Below are positions 11,278 through 22,487 of a DNA stretch of 64,000 bases, piece by piece (within the stretch, counting starts at the first letter, position 1; each line of letters begins with the position of its first letter). A model generated the notes under the pieces. The model searched no databases. It was not told where the DNA came from and was given only the letters and a program-made list of their open reading frames with translations. Source of the DNA: Proales similis. Its lineage: Eukaryota; Rotifera; Eurotatoria; Ploima; Proalidae. Position numbers and translations under genes: made by a program. The stretch spans positions 1,180,501-1,244,500 of the forward strand of contig JAGVRJ010000010.1 in the NCBI GenBank assembly GCA_019059635.1, read 5' to 3'.

Positions 11278-12427
11278 ATGTCATGCCATCGGTGTGCTCA
11301 GAAGTTCGGTCTGTTCAAGCGAGAGGTTGTTCTCAAACTTTTATTTCAATTTCTCCAAGTAATTCTGATCGATAGGTCGGCTGTGCCAGTTGTGGTTTCA
11401 GTTTTTGCTCAAAATGTTGCCGGCAAAAGGCAGTTGTTGCTAAAAAAGGCAATCAAAAGCTTATCGTTTGCGATAAATGTTTTGAGGCTACTGCTGGACC
11501 TACGTCCCAACTCAATGTAGACGGCGAACAGACAAGAAAGCTACCAAAACCGATCGAACTTCCCAAAAATCTGCGCCTGTTAAAAGAGATAAACCAGAGA
11601 AAGACGGCGGCCATTCAGGACAATCATCTTGAGCAACGGCTTGCCAATTTGAACATGAACAAACAACCAGGTTTCATTTTTAAAAATCTTGTTTCAAAAC
11701 TGCTTGACAGCCTTCTAGTTCAAAGAGTTTTAAACGATCAGGAGATTGAGGAAAAGCTGGATCTTCTTAAAGGTATGAGCCAGCAAGTTTACCAACAAGA
11801 GTTTGAGACATTTGAATAGAAACTGCATTTAAATAAGGTCGTGACCCAAATGCGCCCAAATTGTCAAATTTACCGGCCGAAAAGCCGCCTGAAACGGTCG
11901 AGGATTTAATGAGGCGGATGGGCGAAGAGGTGAAAGTCGATCAAGAGTACAGAGATTACGAGAGGAAGGAACTGGAGAAACTGGAAGCCCGTTTGAACGC
12001 GTTGGGCACTGGATCCGCTGCGATGCCGAATATGAAAGAGAAGCCAAATTACGCTTCCGATGATGAAGAAGATGAAGAAGAACAAGTCGCCAAGATATTG
12101 AAGCAGGCGGAGAAAGCAGCCGAAAGCTACGATCCGAACGAATTAGATGAAACTGAAGTGAGTGTGGCTTAGGATTTACTTGCAAGCTCGACTTGACCTT
12201 CTTCTTCCTCCTATCAACTGAAGCTTTGGTGCTGCATATGCAACAACGATGCTACATTCCGCTGCTTAGACTGTGACAACGATCCCTACTGTCGTCGATG
12301 TTTTAGGTAGAGATTTTTGAAATTCCGCAAAACTGAGCCTTCTGTGTCTGACTTGGATTTTTAACTTGAACTCAGAGAGACCCATGACAGTTATGAACTG
12401 AAAACCCACCGACGAGAGCTTTTCTAA
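11278..12427 (+). CDS. ZFYVE19: Abscission/NoCut checkpoint regulator (FYVE zinc finger protein 19)
   Basis: Exons 11278-11325, 11376-11670, 11719-11772, 11838-12157, 12224-12306 and 12376-12427 join in phase to 283 residues. The N-terminus is a FYVE-type zinc finger: CHRC, then CASC, CSKC and CDKC pairs, with [11 protein letters not shown] as in ANCHR proteins. The middle holds [14 protein letters not shown] and an acidic stretch. The C-terminus is a B-box-like zinc domain with CCIC, CLDC, YCRRC and [13 protein letters not shown], the hallmark of ZFYVE19/ANCHR. In animals this protein binds VPS4 and CHMP4C and delays abscission at the midbody. A CTTTAG acceptor lies only a few bases before the start. 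The introns, at 48-69 nt, are some of the shortest in the window. AATAAA at 12485 is a likely polyadenylation signal. Confidence 0.9.
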
Positions 12428-12484
12428 AAAATGTTCGCACTATGAGTATTCCGTTGAAGCAATAAGATATTGAAGTTGAACCGA

Positions 12485-12490
12485 AATAAA
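12485..12490 (+). terminator. Polyadenylation signal of ZFYVE19
   Basis: AATAAA lies about 60 nt after the stop codon and is the first such hexamer on this strand. Confidence 0.5.
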
Positions 12491-12842
12491 GTGATTTTTG
12501 AAGCGAAACAAATACCGAATGTGATGAAGGGAACAAAGAGTGGAATACAAACTGATTAATATTGCGTCATTATTTGCTTCATTTAACAAAAAATCTACAA
12601 ATAGCCAGCTTTGGTAGACTTTGAGCTTGAGCGCTGTACAAACGGCGAGAGCAATTGCCTATTCTGATCGAGCAGTGTAAAATTACATTTATTTTAAATA
12701 AAGAGGTTTCTCATGGTTGATTGGTAAATAAGTCAGTTTAGTTAGCTAGAGAGTAGACGCCAACATCACTAAAACGTTTAAGAGGGCTCTATTGACGAGA
12801 TTGAATGGGCTGCTATGTTAATTCGATGAGCGGACCCCCGCT

Positions 12843-13264
12843 TCAGTCCAACACAGGCGCCTTCTGCTTCGTCAGTAGCAAATTCCCTTCAAGTGGTCGA
12901 AAGCATTTATAGTTATTCTCGACTCGATAAGAGCAGCACTGCGAGCACTTACTGAGACTTCGCCGAGCGCTGCATTCTTCGGGACAGAACTGGCAATACT
13001 CTGGTTGACAGCTGGCCCTCGCGCACGCCTCGCACACCATGTAGTACATGAACTCATCCTCGATCATCAGCTTTTCCACGTCTTGCAGTCGCCTCTTCAT
13101 GCGCGAACTACGTACTCCTGATGAGCGATAAGTGTGTTAGCAAGAGTTTTACAGTGTTTATCGAACGTCGTCTTACCTTGATTTGAGTTGCCAGCCGCAT
13201 CCTTGGCAGTGGCCAGCTCGACGAGCAGAACAAGCAAAAACACACCAGCTAGAATCTTCCTCAT
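12843..13264 (-). CDS. Small secreted cysteine-rich protein, unknown
   Basis: Exons 13264-13177 and 13117-12843 (59-nt intron) give 120 residues. The first 21 form a textbook signal peptide: MRKI, the hydrophobic LAGVFLLVLLVELATA, then a cleavage-like AKD. The mature part has MKRR, a possible dibasic processing site, then ten cysteines in a compact region with the pattern C-x2-C-x4-C-x4-C-x2-C-x3-C followed by C-x2-CC and a final C. I do not recognise the family. It may be a secreted peptide hormone-like, antimicrobial or matrix protein. The start at 13264 is preferred over an upstream in-frame one because the signal peptide begins there. Confidence 0.7.
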
Positions 13265-15444
13265 TATTTCGCTGATAAAGATCAATTTTTATTTTTATTT
13301 TTTGCTGGCTAAGACTAAAAGTTGTTTGAACAGAGTTAGGTCGATGAGTTTGCAATTAAATCGGATGTCTTGAAAAAGAAACAATCAGTCCATTAACAAA
13401 TGCGATCTGAAGTGAAAAAAAAAAGCTGATCGAGCTGTGGGCTGATTGTGCGCTTGTGAGTGAGTATGTATGTTTGCTAGTAAAGTTGGTTGGAGGAGCA
13501 GAATACGGCAGCAGATTACGCAAACCATTTAATGAACCGTAAATTGATTAGGCTGAAAATGCGCGCGGCCGAGCAAGCCCGAGGAGCACTATAGAGCGGC
13601 GCGCACCGGCAACAATGGCTTCGTAGAGTCGGCGCAATTGTACTAGCACAAGCAGGTGAATAAAACAGAAAAGCACTTGAATTTTAATGAATACAAACGG
13701 CGTTGTAAAGACCTACGGCAATCCAACTCGAGAAGGGGCAAATAAAATTTGAGAAAAGAAAGCAATAGGAGACATTTAAGTTGCCGAGCCGTATTCAAAT
13801 GAGAGTCACTCTGCACGGATCTAGGGGAGACGCTTGCGTTTAAATACCGAATCGAGCAGTTGAAGACTAGGACTTGCCAGGAAAGCAGGTCTCTTGGCTT
13901 TTAATTGAGTCATGTTTTAATCATGTTGAGTGGTTCGCTAGACCAAATTAGAACGATGCCGCTAAAAAGACGCTGAAATGTGATTCTCTTTCTGCATGAT
14001 GCGTTCAATCGTAGCAAGCGCAGCGGTAACGACAAAAAACACAAACAGCAGCAACTAACTACAATGAACTTGTTTCCGCGACGCAAATTGCGCTGTGTAC
14101 TCAGTCGATTAGGCGATGGCACGCATTAGCTTAAATAAAACCACCGGAGACATTTAGTTTTTATACTGGCAAAGTCATGCGCAATTTCTCAACGCCCTCA
14201 CGACGGTGCCAGCTCCTACGGAAGTGCTGCTAACTGATGTGCCGATCACCTTGCGCCTTCAAATTAAGAAAAAAAAATCGAAGAAACAGAAACCAAAAAC
14301 GTGTTCCCACTCATACAGATCCTACTCAATCCTGATCCCACTCAAGAGTAAATGTATGACTTGTTCTCTTGCTCAGGTTTAATTAGAAGGCCTGTCTGAA
14401 TAGTTAGCATCAGAATAGGCATCAGATGAATTAAAGGCGAGCAAGAATGCAAGCCTCTCATTTCAAAAGCAACCTTCAAATTTCTGGTCTTTTACATATC
14501 GGCAGCGGTATTCAGTGGGCTGGGTTTTATGACGCCTGCGGTGTGCTTCCATAAAAATGTCTTTCAAATTATAAAAAACCCAAATGCGCTGAAAAAAGAA
14601 TATTCGGCGTTCAATGGCCAAAAATAGGCTCTTATCTTAGCTGGGTCTATTTTAGTCCCGATTGATTAAAGTTCGTTTCGAACGGATATTTTCGGCTGAG
14701 TTGTAAAAATTTCATTCACAAAAATGCTTCCCGTTGAGGCAAATAAATACCCTAGTTAATTATTCGTTCACTCGGCTCTACACGGTCGCTATCTAAGGCT
14801 ACACGTTTAATGAGAGCGGTGACGTAGCAAGACTGGCAAAGGTAATCAACTCGAATCCAGATTAGGGCTAAAAATATCCAGAGCGAGGGCATTGTGTCAA
14901 GGTTCCACTCGGCTGGGGGTTGTCTAATCATCCGCGACTTATCGATTCACCGTAGCTTAGAAAGTGCTTCGACTTGCTATTCAATTATCCTGCAATTGAT
15001 TACCGAATAGATTCGAATCAGCTGGATAGATGTCAACGTACTGAACCAACTAGCGTGTTGTACGCTTCTTAATGAGAATTTCTATTTTTGGACAAGAGAA
15101 CAGATCATGACACTCAAGTAGGCAAGTAAGCAAGTAAGATTTCGAATCAAGAGCAGATCAGGCCAGGGAAGCGAAAATTCGTTCGGATCAAAGTCAAACG
15201 GCTCAAAAGAAATGCCCGAGTCGCTTGGCATGACCAATTAGAGCGAATCGGAGCTGAACTGGTTGAGCGCACACTCGTCGTCATTCGAATTATTTCGCTT
15301 ACTTGGCATTGAAACGAGCGCACTCGAATGCATGTATGTAGAGCGCCTAGTAACGAGAAAAAATTGCACAGAAGTGGAGCAAGCATTGATTTCATAAATT
15401 TTCGCCGCTCTGTAGAAAAGATAAAATAGATCGAAAGCTGAACT
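13265..15444. other. 2.2-kb stretch without a supported gene
   Basis: I see no domain-bearing ORF, no plausible exon chain and no RNA gene. A minus ORF of 70 codons at 13910-14122 has no family resemblance. The right end should contain the promoter of prefoldin 4. Confidence 0.4.
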
Positions 15445-15855
15445 ATGACTGGCAAAAAGGGCGGCGCCGCTTTGAGAGACGAGGATGTTCACATTAGCTA
15501 CGATGATCAGTCGAAAATAAACAAATTCGCGATAAACAACACTAAACTGCACGAGTTCGAGGAAGATCTGGTCGAGAAGAAGAAAGAGCTGGAAAACCTG
15601 AGCGAAGCGATCGACGAGCTGGTCATCTTGGACGGAGCTGAGCTTGTGCCGTTTCAGTACGGCGAAGTGTTCACCCATCTGAGCGTGGACGAGGCCAACG
15701 AAGAGCTTGAACGGCTCAAAGCCTTGCTTGAGTCGGACATCAAATCGCTCGAGGAGAGAGTAGGCGAGACCAAGTCACTGCTCAGCGAGCTCAAGACACA
15801 GCTCTACGCCAAGTTCGGCAACAAGATAAATCTCGAAGAGAATGAGGAAGAATGA
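15445..15855 (+). CDS. PFDN4: Prefoldin subunit 4
   Basis: A single exon encodes 136 residues, nearly the human length of 134. Family matches include DQSKINKFA at the first helix, VPFQYGEVF in the beta hairpin (human IPYQIGDVF), a second long helix with SLEERV, and QLYAKFGNKINLE at the C-terminus (human QLYAKFGSNINLE). Prefoldin is the six-subunit cytosolic chaperone that captures unfolded actin and tubulin and hands them to the CCT chaperonin; subunit 4 is one of the four beta-type subunits. There is no intron, unlike most neighbours. AATAAA at 15915 fits as the polyadenylation signal. Confidence 0.95.
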   Translation: MTGKKGGAALRDEDVHISYDDQSKINKFAINNTKLHEFEEDLVEKKKELENLSEAIDELVILDGAELVPFQYGEVFTHLSVDEANEELERLKALLESDIKSLEERVGETKSLLSELKTQLYAKFGNKINLEENEEE

Positions 15856-16639
15856 AGCAACGTGGCCGGCTGAGACAAGCATTTCCAACAAAACCATTTA
15901 ATTCGCATCGATCAAATAAAACGCACCAAATACCATCAGCAGCAGCATTTGATTATTCAACAATTTTCCCTGCCAAACACTTTGACCGGCATTCGGCTGG
16001 CTTGTCTCTCTCTCTCTCCCTCTGTTTCTGTGCGGTCCCGATCGAGGCGGCTTTTCTTTATCGAAACAGAGCAAAGCGAGAATATCGAAAGCGAACTACT
16101 CAGCGTTATTAATCGAAGCTCTAATGATTAGGACAAACGGCATAAGAAGTGCGTGACTAATTGGAACATGGTCCGCTAGCACTTTCTATATTCTCGCTTA
16201 GCCCGAACTTCAATTCACTCGATTGGGCTCTGTTTTGTAATTAGAAGAATATATATCTCACATCAATCGGCCAGGGATCTACCAAACCGGGTATTTATTG
16301 CCGCCCATTACCCGGCGAAACTAGACAGGCCAAACTTTGGGGGATATGATGAAGATAATAATTGTTTTGGACTGCGATCTGCAATTATGCTAATCGTGTG
16401 TGCCGGACTGGCTAACTTGGCCATGAATGCTACGGCCGGCCGACCCTAACATTTTAATTCATGAAGATCATAATTAAGGGAGGGGCGTCAGAATCGATGG
16501 ACGAGTCATCATCACCACCACCGAGAGTTCTGATGCTCATTATGACGTTTGGCTCTGGCTTTTGAAAGCTTTGCATCCACCTCTGTTCTAGATGCCCGAA
16601 CACACGCCGTCTGATTCTACTTACGCCGCCTGACGCACA
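15856..16639. other. Intergenic region
   Basis: It holds the PFDN4 3' end, a CT-rich run around 16006-16025, and the presumed promoter of the next gene. No gene is supported. Confidence 0.4.
15915..15920 (+). terminator. Polyadenylation signal of PFDN4
   Basis: AATAAA lies about 60 nt after the stop. Confidence 0.5.
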
Positions 16640-17914
16640 ATGGGCAATTCTAAATCGGCGTCCGCACTTAACCTGCGAACGGGGCCCGACGTGGTCTTGT
16701 CTACTTCACCCAAACGAAATTCGACCCTGCCTCTCAACGGGCTTGGCTCACCGCACGGCCGGCTAGTGAACCTTAGACTCCAGATTGGACGCCGACTGGG
16801 CGCCGGAATCAAGAGCCAACGGGCTGCTCAGGAGGCCAACTGGCCGAGTAGACTGACGCAGCTACGCGACAACTCGAATAGAAGCACTCGCCACACGTTG
16901 CCCGATTTGATCGAGGCGAGCGACTACACGTCGATATATGAGGGACTTGGCAGTCACGACTCTACTGACGACGATACGCTCGCCATAGGCAACTACACAA
17001 GCCTCGATATGCTCGACAACACGGCGCTCTTGTCCAATTCAATGGCCCAATGCAAATCTAAAACTCTTCAGCCGACAAACAGGAGCGGCGGCCAAGACTC
17101 ACTCGCCTTGTATTCGGACGTGATTCATCGTCGCTCGAGCACTTGTGGCACACGATGGCACGTGGCCTTGTTTGACAACTACCGCCGGAGACAAGCCATC
17201 GGAAAGCTACTCAAACGATTCAATCGGCTCAAGAGCCTTGCCCGATCGAGTATTCACATCAGCCAGTCAAACGTGAGCGGCAGCTCGGCCGAACCGCCCA
17301 ACAAGTCATTCGATCCGAACAAAGACTTTTACGAAGAGCGCGCCGAGATCTATCACAACTACGACAGTTTGAACGTTGCCAGTGTTGACTCGTCCAGCTC
17401 AAGCGAACGACTCAACACCATTCAAACCGAGCATGGCGACCTGGTGCTGCCCATGGACGAGGACGACTCAGGAGAGCATTACCAAGCGTTGGAAGAGTGC
17501 GAGACTAATGCGCCCTCGGCGTTTGAGCAAGTTCTGGCGCCGCCTCCGCCACCGCCAGCATCAACTCTGCCGTGCAAAGAGAGCTGTGCCAAGAGCCACG
17601 ACAACCTGCCTCAGATTCGCCTGCACTCAATTCGCAGCGAGCAGAGCGACAAGCGCACCTACTCGCTCTCGCACATGCTTGTAATGAATTCGAGCCTTGT
17701 GCGCTCGGGCGAGCTGAGCTGGAGCGAAACAAGCAGCAAGTCGCAGTCCTCAATCACAGACGATCTGTCCTCCAACGAGCCATCGTCCCAATCAGCGCCT
17801 CTAAACAAACCGCTCTTTAGCAAAGCGGCCGCCGGAGTTCGCGTTCAGCGCAAGTTCAAGCGAAAGGCTTTGATTCGATCCAGCTTGTCCAACAGTAATT
17901 TAGTCAAATTCTGA
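16640..17914 (+). CDS. Ser-rich protein with myristoylation-type N-terminus, unknown
   Basis: A single 424-residue exon. The start MGNSKSAS matches the N-myristoylation consensus (Gly2, Ser6-like small residue), suggesting membrane attachment. The body is hydrophilic and low-complexity, with many Ser clusters, a six-proline run (near residue 300), and basic patches such as RRRQAIGKLLKRFNRLK near residue 190 and RKFKRKALIR near the C-terminus. There is no recognisable globular domain. Coding potential is supported by the long open frame, codon usage like that of neighbouring genes, and AATAAA at 18091. It may be a cytoskeletal or signalling adaptor; I cannot assign it. Confidence 0.65.
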   Translation: MGNSKSASALNLRTGPDVVLSTSPKRNSTLPLNGLGSPHGRLVNLRLQIGRRLGAGIKSQRAAQEANWPSRLTQLRDNSNRSTRHTLPDLIEASDYTSIYEGLGSHDSTDDDTLAIGNYTSLDMLDNTALLSNSMAQCKSKTLQPTNRSGGQDSLALYSDVIHRRSSTCGTRWHVALFDNYRRRQAIGKLLKRFNRLKSLARSSIHISQSNVSGSSAEPPNKSFDPNKDFYEERAEIYHNYDSLNVASVDSSSSSERLNTIQTEHGDLVLPMDEDDSGEHYQALEECETNAPSAFEQVLAPPPPPPASTLPCKESCAKSHDNLPQIRLHSIRSEQSDKRTYSLSHMLVMNSSLVRSGELSWSETSSKSQSSITDDLSSNEPSSQSAPLNKPLFSKAAAGVRVQRKFKRKALIRSSLSNSNLVKF

Positions 17915-19338
17915 TCTCAACACACCCCTCGATTGTCTATTATTTATCACGAATTGCTATTGCCGCCGGTTTTGGTTTCCCTTCGCCCTCTCTCTCTCTC
18001 TCTGCATCTTAATTTTTTTCTTGATCTCGTCGATTTCAATCTAATGCGTTGTTTTTCTGTTTGAACCAAACGCGAGTCGATTCTCGTCGGAATAAAGTTA
18101 TTTCATGTCCGATTCGTTTGATCCTTTCGAAACGAGAGCGCTCAAGCAGCCTGAACCAAGTCGAGTCATAATTGCAATCAAGTGGGCGTGATGCGGACGC
18201 GAAATTGGACGCGGCGGTCGATGATTAGTCGCCAATCAAGGGCATAAAATTAAGCGAACATTTCAAGGTGGACAAACGACAAATGCACAATGGCACCGAA
18301 TTTGGGTCAAATTTCTCTCATTAGTGTCTAGCTGGGGACGATCGAGGATCGCTTTGAATCGGTTTCCTGCTCGTTGATTGATCGCCGTTCTACATCGCTG
18401 TGTTGCTCATTCGTGTCTCTACTCGCCTACGAACTAGTTGCAAATGAACCAAAGTGCCGAGTGCACGGACAGGCACGTCTTGTCTGCCGACTTGTACGAG
18501 CGCGTGCTGCTGCTTAGAATATGAATGAATAATCTAGAAAGGCTTATCTATCTATTTCTCGCCGCTATTTATTATTTTTTCTGCTTCTTGTGCTCCGCTG
18601 CTTCTCTAATTCATTAAAAAAAAAATGGAGAAAGAGAAAAAAAAACGGCAATAATTTGAGCCAGTGAGCGTCTCGATTAAGGCGCTTATCGTTCGATTTC
18701 AGCGCTGCATGTTGATAGGACCAGATTGTGTTTCAGTAGTGCCGATGCTGCTGCTGAGAGAATCAGCGATGATGATGATGATGAGTGAATAGATTGATAT
18801 AGAGAGCAGAGAAGTAATGCAAGAGGATGATGCGTCGAGAAAATGAGAGAACGCATTTTCCTATTGACCGACGCGCGACATCCGAGCACGCAATCAAACT
18901 CGATGCCACCACTCTGCCTTCTCTCTGGGTGTGTGTGTGTGCAATCTAGACACTTACATAATTTCAGTATTTGTTCGTCGCCGTGCTTTCGGTTCCAATC
19001 GCATGCTTGTCAAAGCGGCGGACCGGGCAAAAATCGATTTTCGTCGATGTTTCACTCGTCTATCGCTGCTCCAATTGGCGCTTGTGTGTGTGCGCGCGCG
19101 CGCGCCCGCGTATGTATGCGTGTGTTGGGCTCGAAGTCAGCTTAATTCAGTTAGCAACTCACTCATAAATTATTTGCCACCAAATTGAGGATGAAGTATT
19201 TGCTTGTATTTGCTCTCTATACTTTTTCATGCTGATCCAAATCACCATTGCATTCATCATTTTCACTCTCCTAGAGGAGTTGCGGGACCCAATTAGACAC
19301 AAGAGCTAATTGCAGTTTGTTTCTAGATAGAGAAGGCT
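17915..19338. other. Intergenic region with microsatellites
   Basis: It contains a CT run at about 17990, a GAT run at about 18766-18784, and an alternating TG then CG run at about 19084-19105 that could form Z-DNA. A TTGTTTCTAG acceptor-like motif ends at 19326, just before the kinase start. No gene is supported. Confidence 0.45.
18091..18096 (+). terminator. Polyadenylation signal after the Ser-rich gene
   Basis: AATAAA lies about 180 nt after the stop, beyond a CT repeat at about 17990-18004. Confidence 0.45.
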
Positions 19339-21666
19339 ATGTCAGCCAGCGCGCTCAGCTCAAGCATGTCGGCGAAAGCAAGCAAGCCGACGACCGAGTC
19401 AGCCCGCTTTCGGGTACGCTTTCAGATTCTTATCTTTGCCTGTCATTGCTCTGTTTCATAAATGCTCTTATCTCACTATTTTTCAAAGCTGCCCACATTC
19501 AAAAAGCTCAAGTCAAAGTGGTCGATGAAAAAGAGTCAGAGCACTTCGAGCAACCTGGGCGATTTGACTCGCTCCAAAATGTCGCATTCGGTCACATCCG
19601 CCGACTTGAATGCGATTCTAACTCAGCCAGACGCGGTCACTGACAAGTGGATTTACGCCGACTCGCGTTTCGGCGTTCGCACGCCCCAATTCGACTCGAT
19701 CCAAGAGGAGCAGAGACGCGAGGAAGAAGAAGAAGAAGAGAACATCAGGTCCTCTCTGGCAGTTCAAAAGAATCCGTCTACTTCGTCCTCTCTGTCCTCG
19801 TCCAATCATAACATGACCAGCGAGACTTCGCTGAACGCGTCGGTCACTGCCCGGCATTACATAAACAGCAACAACAGCAAGTCGGGCTCGAGCGTCAGTA
19901 AACTGAGTCGCACCAGTCCAGGCGAACAGTCAAACTCAAAGCCGTCTGGCCTGGGCAGTTTGCTCAGCTCTCTCTCGAGCTCGTTCTCGATTTCGAACCA
20001 TGCGGGTGGTGCCAACGACAAAGTGAAGCTGCGAGTCAAAAAGAAAAAGACCAACGACCTTCAAAAGCGAATCTCATTGCCGGCCAACTTGTTGGAAAAG
20101 AAGCATTCAGACCAGCTCAAGTCGACTCTGAACGGCCTAAAACAGAGCGAGGTGCTACACGAGGGCGACGATGACGAGATTATGGCCGGCTGTAGTCACA
20201 ACGAGTACGAAGGCAAGTTCACTTTTCTCCACATCCGAGGCGAGGCGAATCTTAAAAGCGGCGTTTGCAGACGAAAGATTGGAATTCTCGAACGGCAGAC
20301 GTTTGCTGAGAAGCAAGCTCTCCAACACCCAACTGCCGGGCTTCACCAGCAGCTACAATCTCAGCCAGTTAAGTCAGCCTAGCGGCCTGGCTCACACATC
20401 GTCGAACACAATGAGCGACATCGCCCGACTCAAAACGTTGAGCCGGTCGACCAGACGAATTTCAATGTCCGAAAGCGGCTATGGCAAAATCGAATCGTAC
20501 AAACGACTTGAAAAGCTCGGCGAGGTATTGACACAAGCGCTTCTCTCGTTAACACGCTTGTTTACACGTTCTCATTCAAGGGCACTTATGCAACAGTGCA
20601 CAAAGGCAAGAGCACGATAAACGGCTCGCTGGTGGCACTGAAAGAAATTCGACTCGAGCATGACGAGGGTGCGCCATGTACGGCGATTCGTGAAGTGTCG
20701 CTGCTAAAACAGTTGAAGCACGCCAACATCGTCACTCTGCACGACATCATTCATACAGAGAGAGCGCTCACTCTCGTCTTTGAGTACTTGGTGAGTAAAT
20801 AGGCTGTTTTGGTAAACTGGTTCGTTCTTGGTTCGTTACAACTTGTTGCACTCAGGACCGCGATCTCAAACAGTACATGGAAGAGTGCTGCAATATAATC
20901 TCGCTTCACAACATTCAATTGTTCATGTTTCAGCTGCTTCGCGGCCTTGCCTATTGTCATTCCAAGCAAATCCTTCATCGTGATCTCAAGCCGCAGAATC
21001 TGCTCATCAACCAGAGAGGCGAACTCAAACTGGCCGACTTCGGTCTGGCCCGAGCCAAGTCCATACCCACCAAGACCTATTCAAACGAGGTGGTCACTCT
21101 TTGGTATCGGCCGCCGGACGTCCTCATGGGCTCCACAGACTACTCGACTCACATTGACATGTGGGGCGTGGGCTGCATATTCTACGAGATGGCTGCCGGC
21201 AAGCCGCTATTTCCCGGCACTCAGATCGAAGACGAGCTGCAGCTCATATTCAAAAGGCTCGGCTATCCGAGCGAAGAGACCATGCCGGGCATAAGCAAAA
21301 ATCAAGTCTTTTTATCGCTGAAACTTCCGCGCTACGCCGACTACGACGCCAACTCATTTCCGATTGAGGTCGAGCGATTAAACTCGGCCGGACTCGAGCT
21401 TCTCGCTTCCTTTTTGCGTTATGATCCGCAATCGCGAACGTCAGCCGACCACTCACTGAAGCACGAATACTTCTCATCCCTTCCCGTCGAAGTCTACGAG
21501 CTTAAGAACAGTGAGTGTTCCTTCCCCTTCCTCCCCGTTTTTTTCTCGCCAAACTCAATCATTAAATCAATTTGTTCGTCTAGATCAATCCATATTTGAT
21601 ATAAAGTCAATCAAGCTTGTCATTGATGCCGGCCGTAAATTGAACAGCACAAGTATGCATTTCTAA
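19339..21666 (+). CDS. CDK16: PCTAIRE cyclin-dependent kinase (CDK16/17/18 type)
   Basis: Six exons, 19339-19413, 19489-20212, 20271-20524, 20581-20790, 20856-21510 and 21584-21666, join to 666 residues. About 330 N-terminal residues are Ser-rich and divergent. Then comes [24 protein letters not shown], as in the family, and the kinase domain: GTYATV glycine loop (split by an intron), [10 protein letters not shown] with the catalytic Lys, the signature PCTAIRE helix, [11 protein letters not shown], and the PCTAIRE-specific WYRPPD in place of APE-type residues. The C-terminal tail [12 protein letters not shown] matches the vertebrate SIFALKEIQL. Family members bind cyclin Y and act in neurite, spermatid and trafficking biology. 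The intron at 20213 starts with GC, not GT. CDK16, 17 and 18 cannot be separated from an invertebrate co-orthologue. Confidence 0.93.
20213..20270 (+). other. GC-AG intron in the PCTAIRE kinase gene
   Basis: The donor reads AAG/GCAAGTT and the acceptor GTTTGCAG. The two flanking frames are both clearly coding but are offset, and only this 58-nt excision joins them in phase; no GT donor does. Confidence 0.65.
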
Positions 21667-22487
21667 TTTCCAGTTTGTGTCTGCGACTAGTTCCTTCCTT
21701 TTTGTTCGATATGTCTGTTGCGCTTGGGTGAGCCTCTCACTGACTGCTGCGTGTGTGTTCTGAATTTCGGTTTTTGTTTTTTTTTTCGCTTTTTACGTCA
21801 CGACCTGTTTTGTTTGCTGTTGATCTATTCGAACAAGCTCGCCTACCTCGATTGAGCACTTCTCTCATTTGTTTTTGTTCTAGTTTCCTAGTTTTTCTCT
21901 TTCTCTCTCCTTATCTATCTCTGCTGCTGCTGCTGCTGCATCTCGTGTAACCTGTCAATATCAGCAACAAACAACCTCATTTTTCTCACAGTTGGTTTGC
22001 ATCTCTGCTTATGCTTGTTGACTTGTTCCTCTATTTTTCTACTGCATCGCAATTTAATAAATGCAAAAATTTATTTGTAACGCACCGAGATGCCGCTTTC
22101 TTTTCAGCGCTTGTCTACGACAGTGGCAGTGGCCTTTTCCTTTTTGGTGTAGTTGGTCTCTTTTCGTTGTTAGTTAGTTATCGACAAATTTCTACGAATT
22201 TAACAAACTTTTTCAACAACCAATTAAAAAGTGCTCTACGAAAGCTGCATTTAATCGGCCCGCTCAGGCATTCCGTTGATTGGAACGTATACGCAGTGCA
22301 ATCTATCCCAAACCCGACAAGAGTTTTACTACTTTTGAGCTTTGCTTCTCAACTCAATAATCTGCGCGAACATCCAAACCTGGCATTCTTCTTCTTATTC
22401 TGTTCGTGCTTGGATAATTTATTTGACAAAATAAAAACTCATTGGTTGTTTGGACGAGGAAATAAATTCTAAAACAAAAATGAGTCG
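21667..22487. other. 3' region between the kinase and PCNA genes
   Basis: T-rich sequence with a CTG run at about 21922-21940. It carries AATAAA at 22461 on the plus strand (kinase side) and TTTATT at 22418 (AATAAA on the minus strand, PCNA side), so the two 3' UTRs probably overlap by a few tens of bases. Confidence 0.45.

Noticed and set aside
13910-14122. 70-codon minus ORF
   Set aside because: Isolated, with no homology, splice context or polyadenylation signal.
19084-19105. TG/CG alternating run as a regulatory Z-DNA element
   Set aside because: Simple repeat only; no evidence beyond composition.
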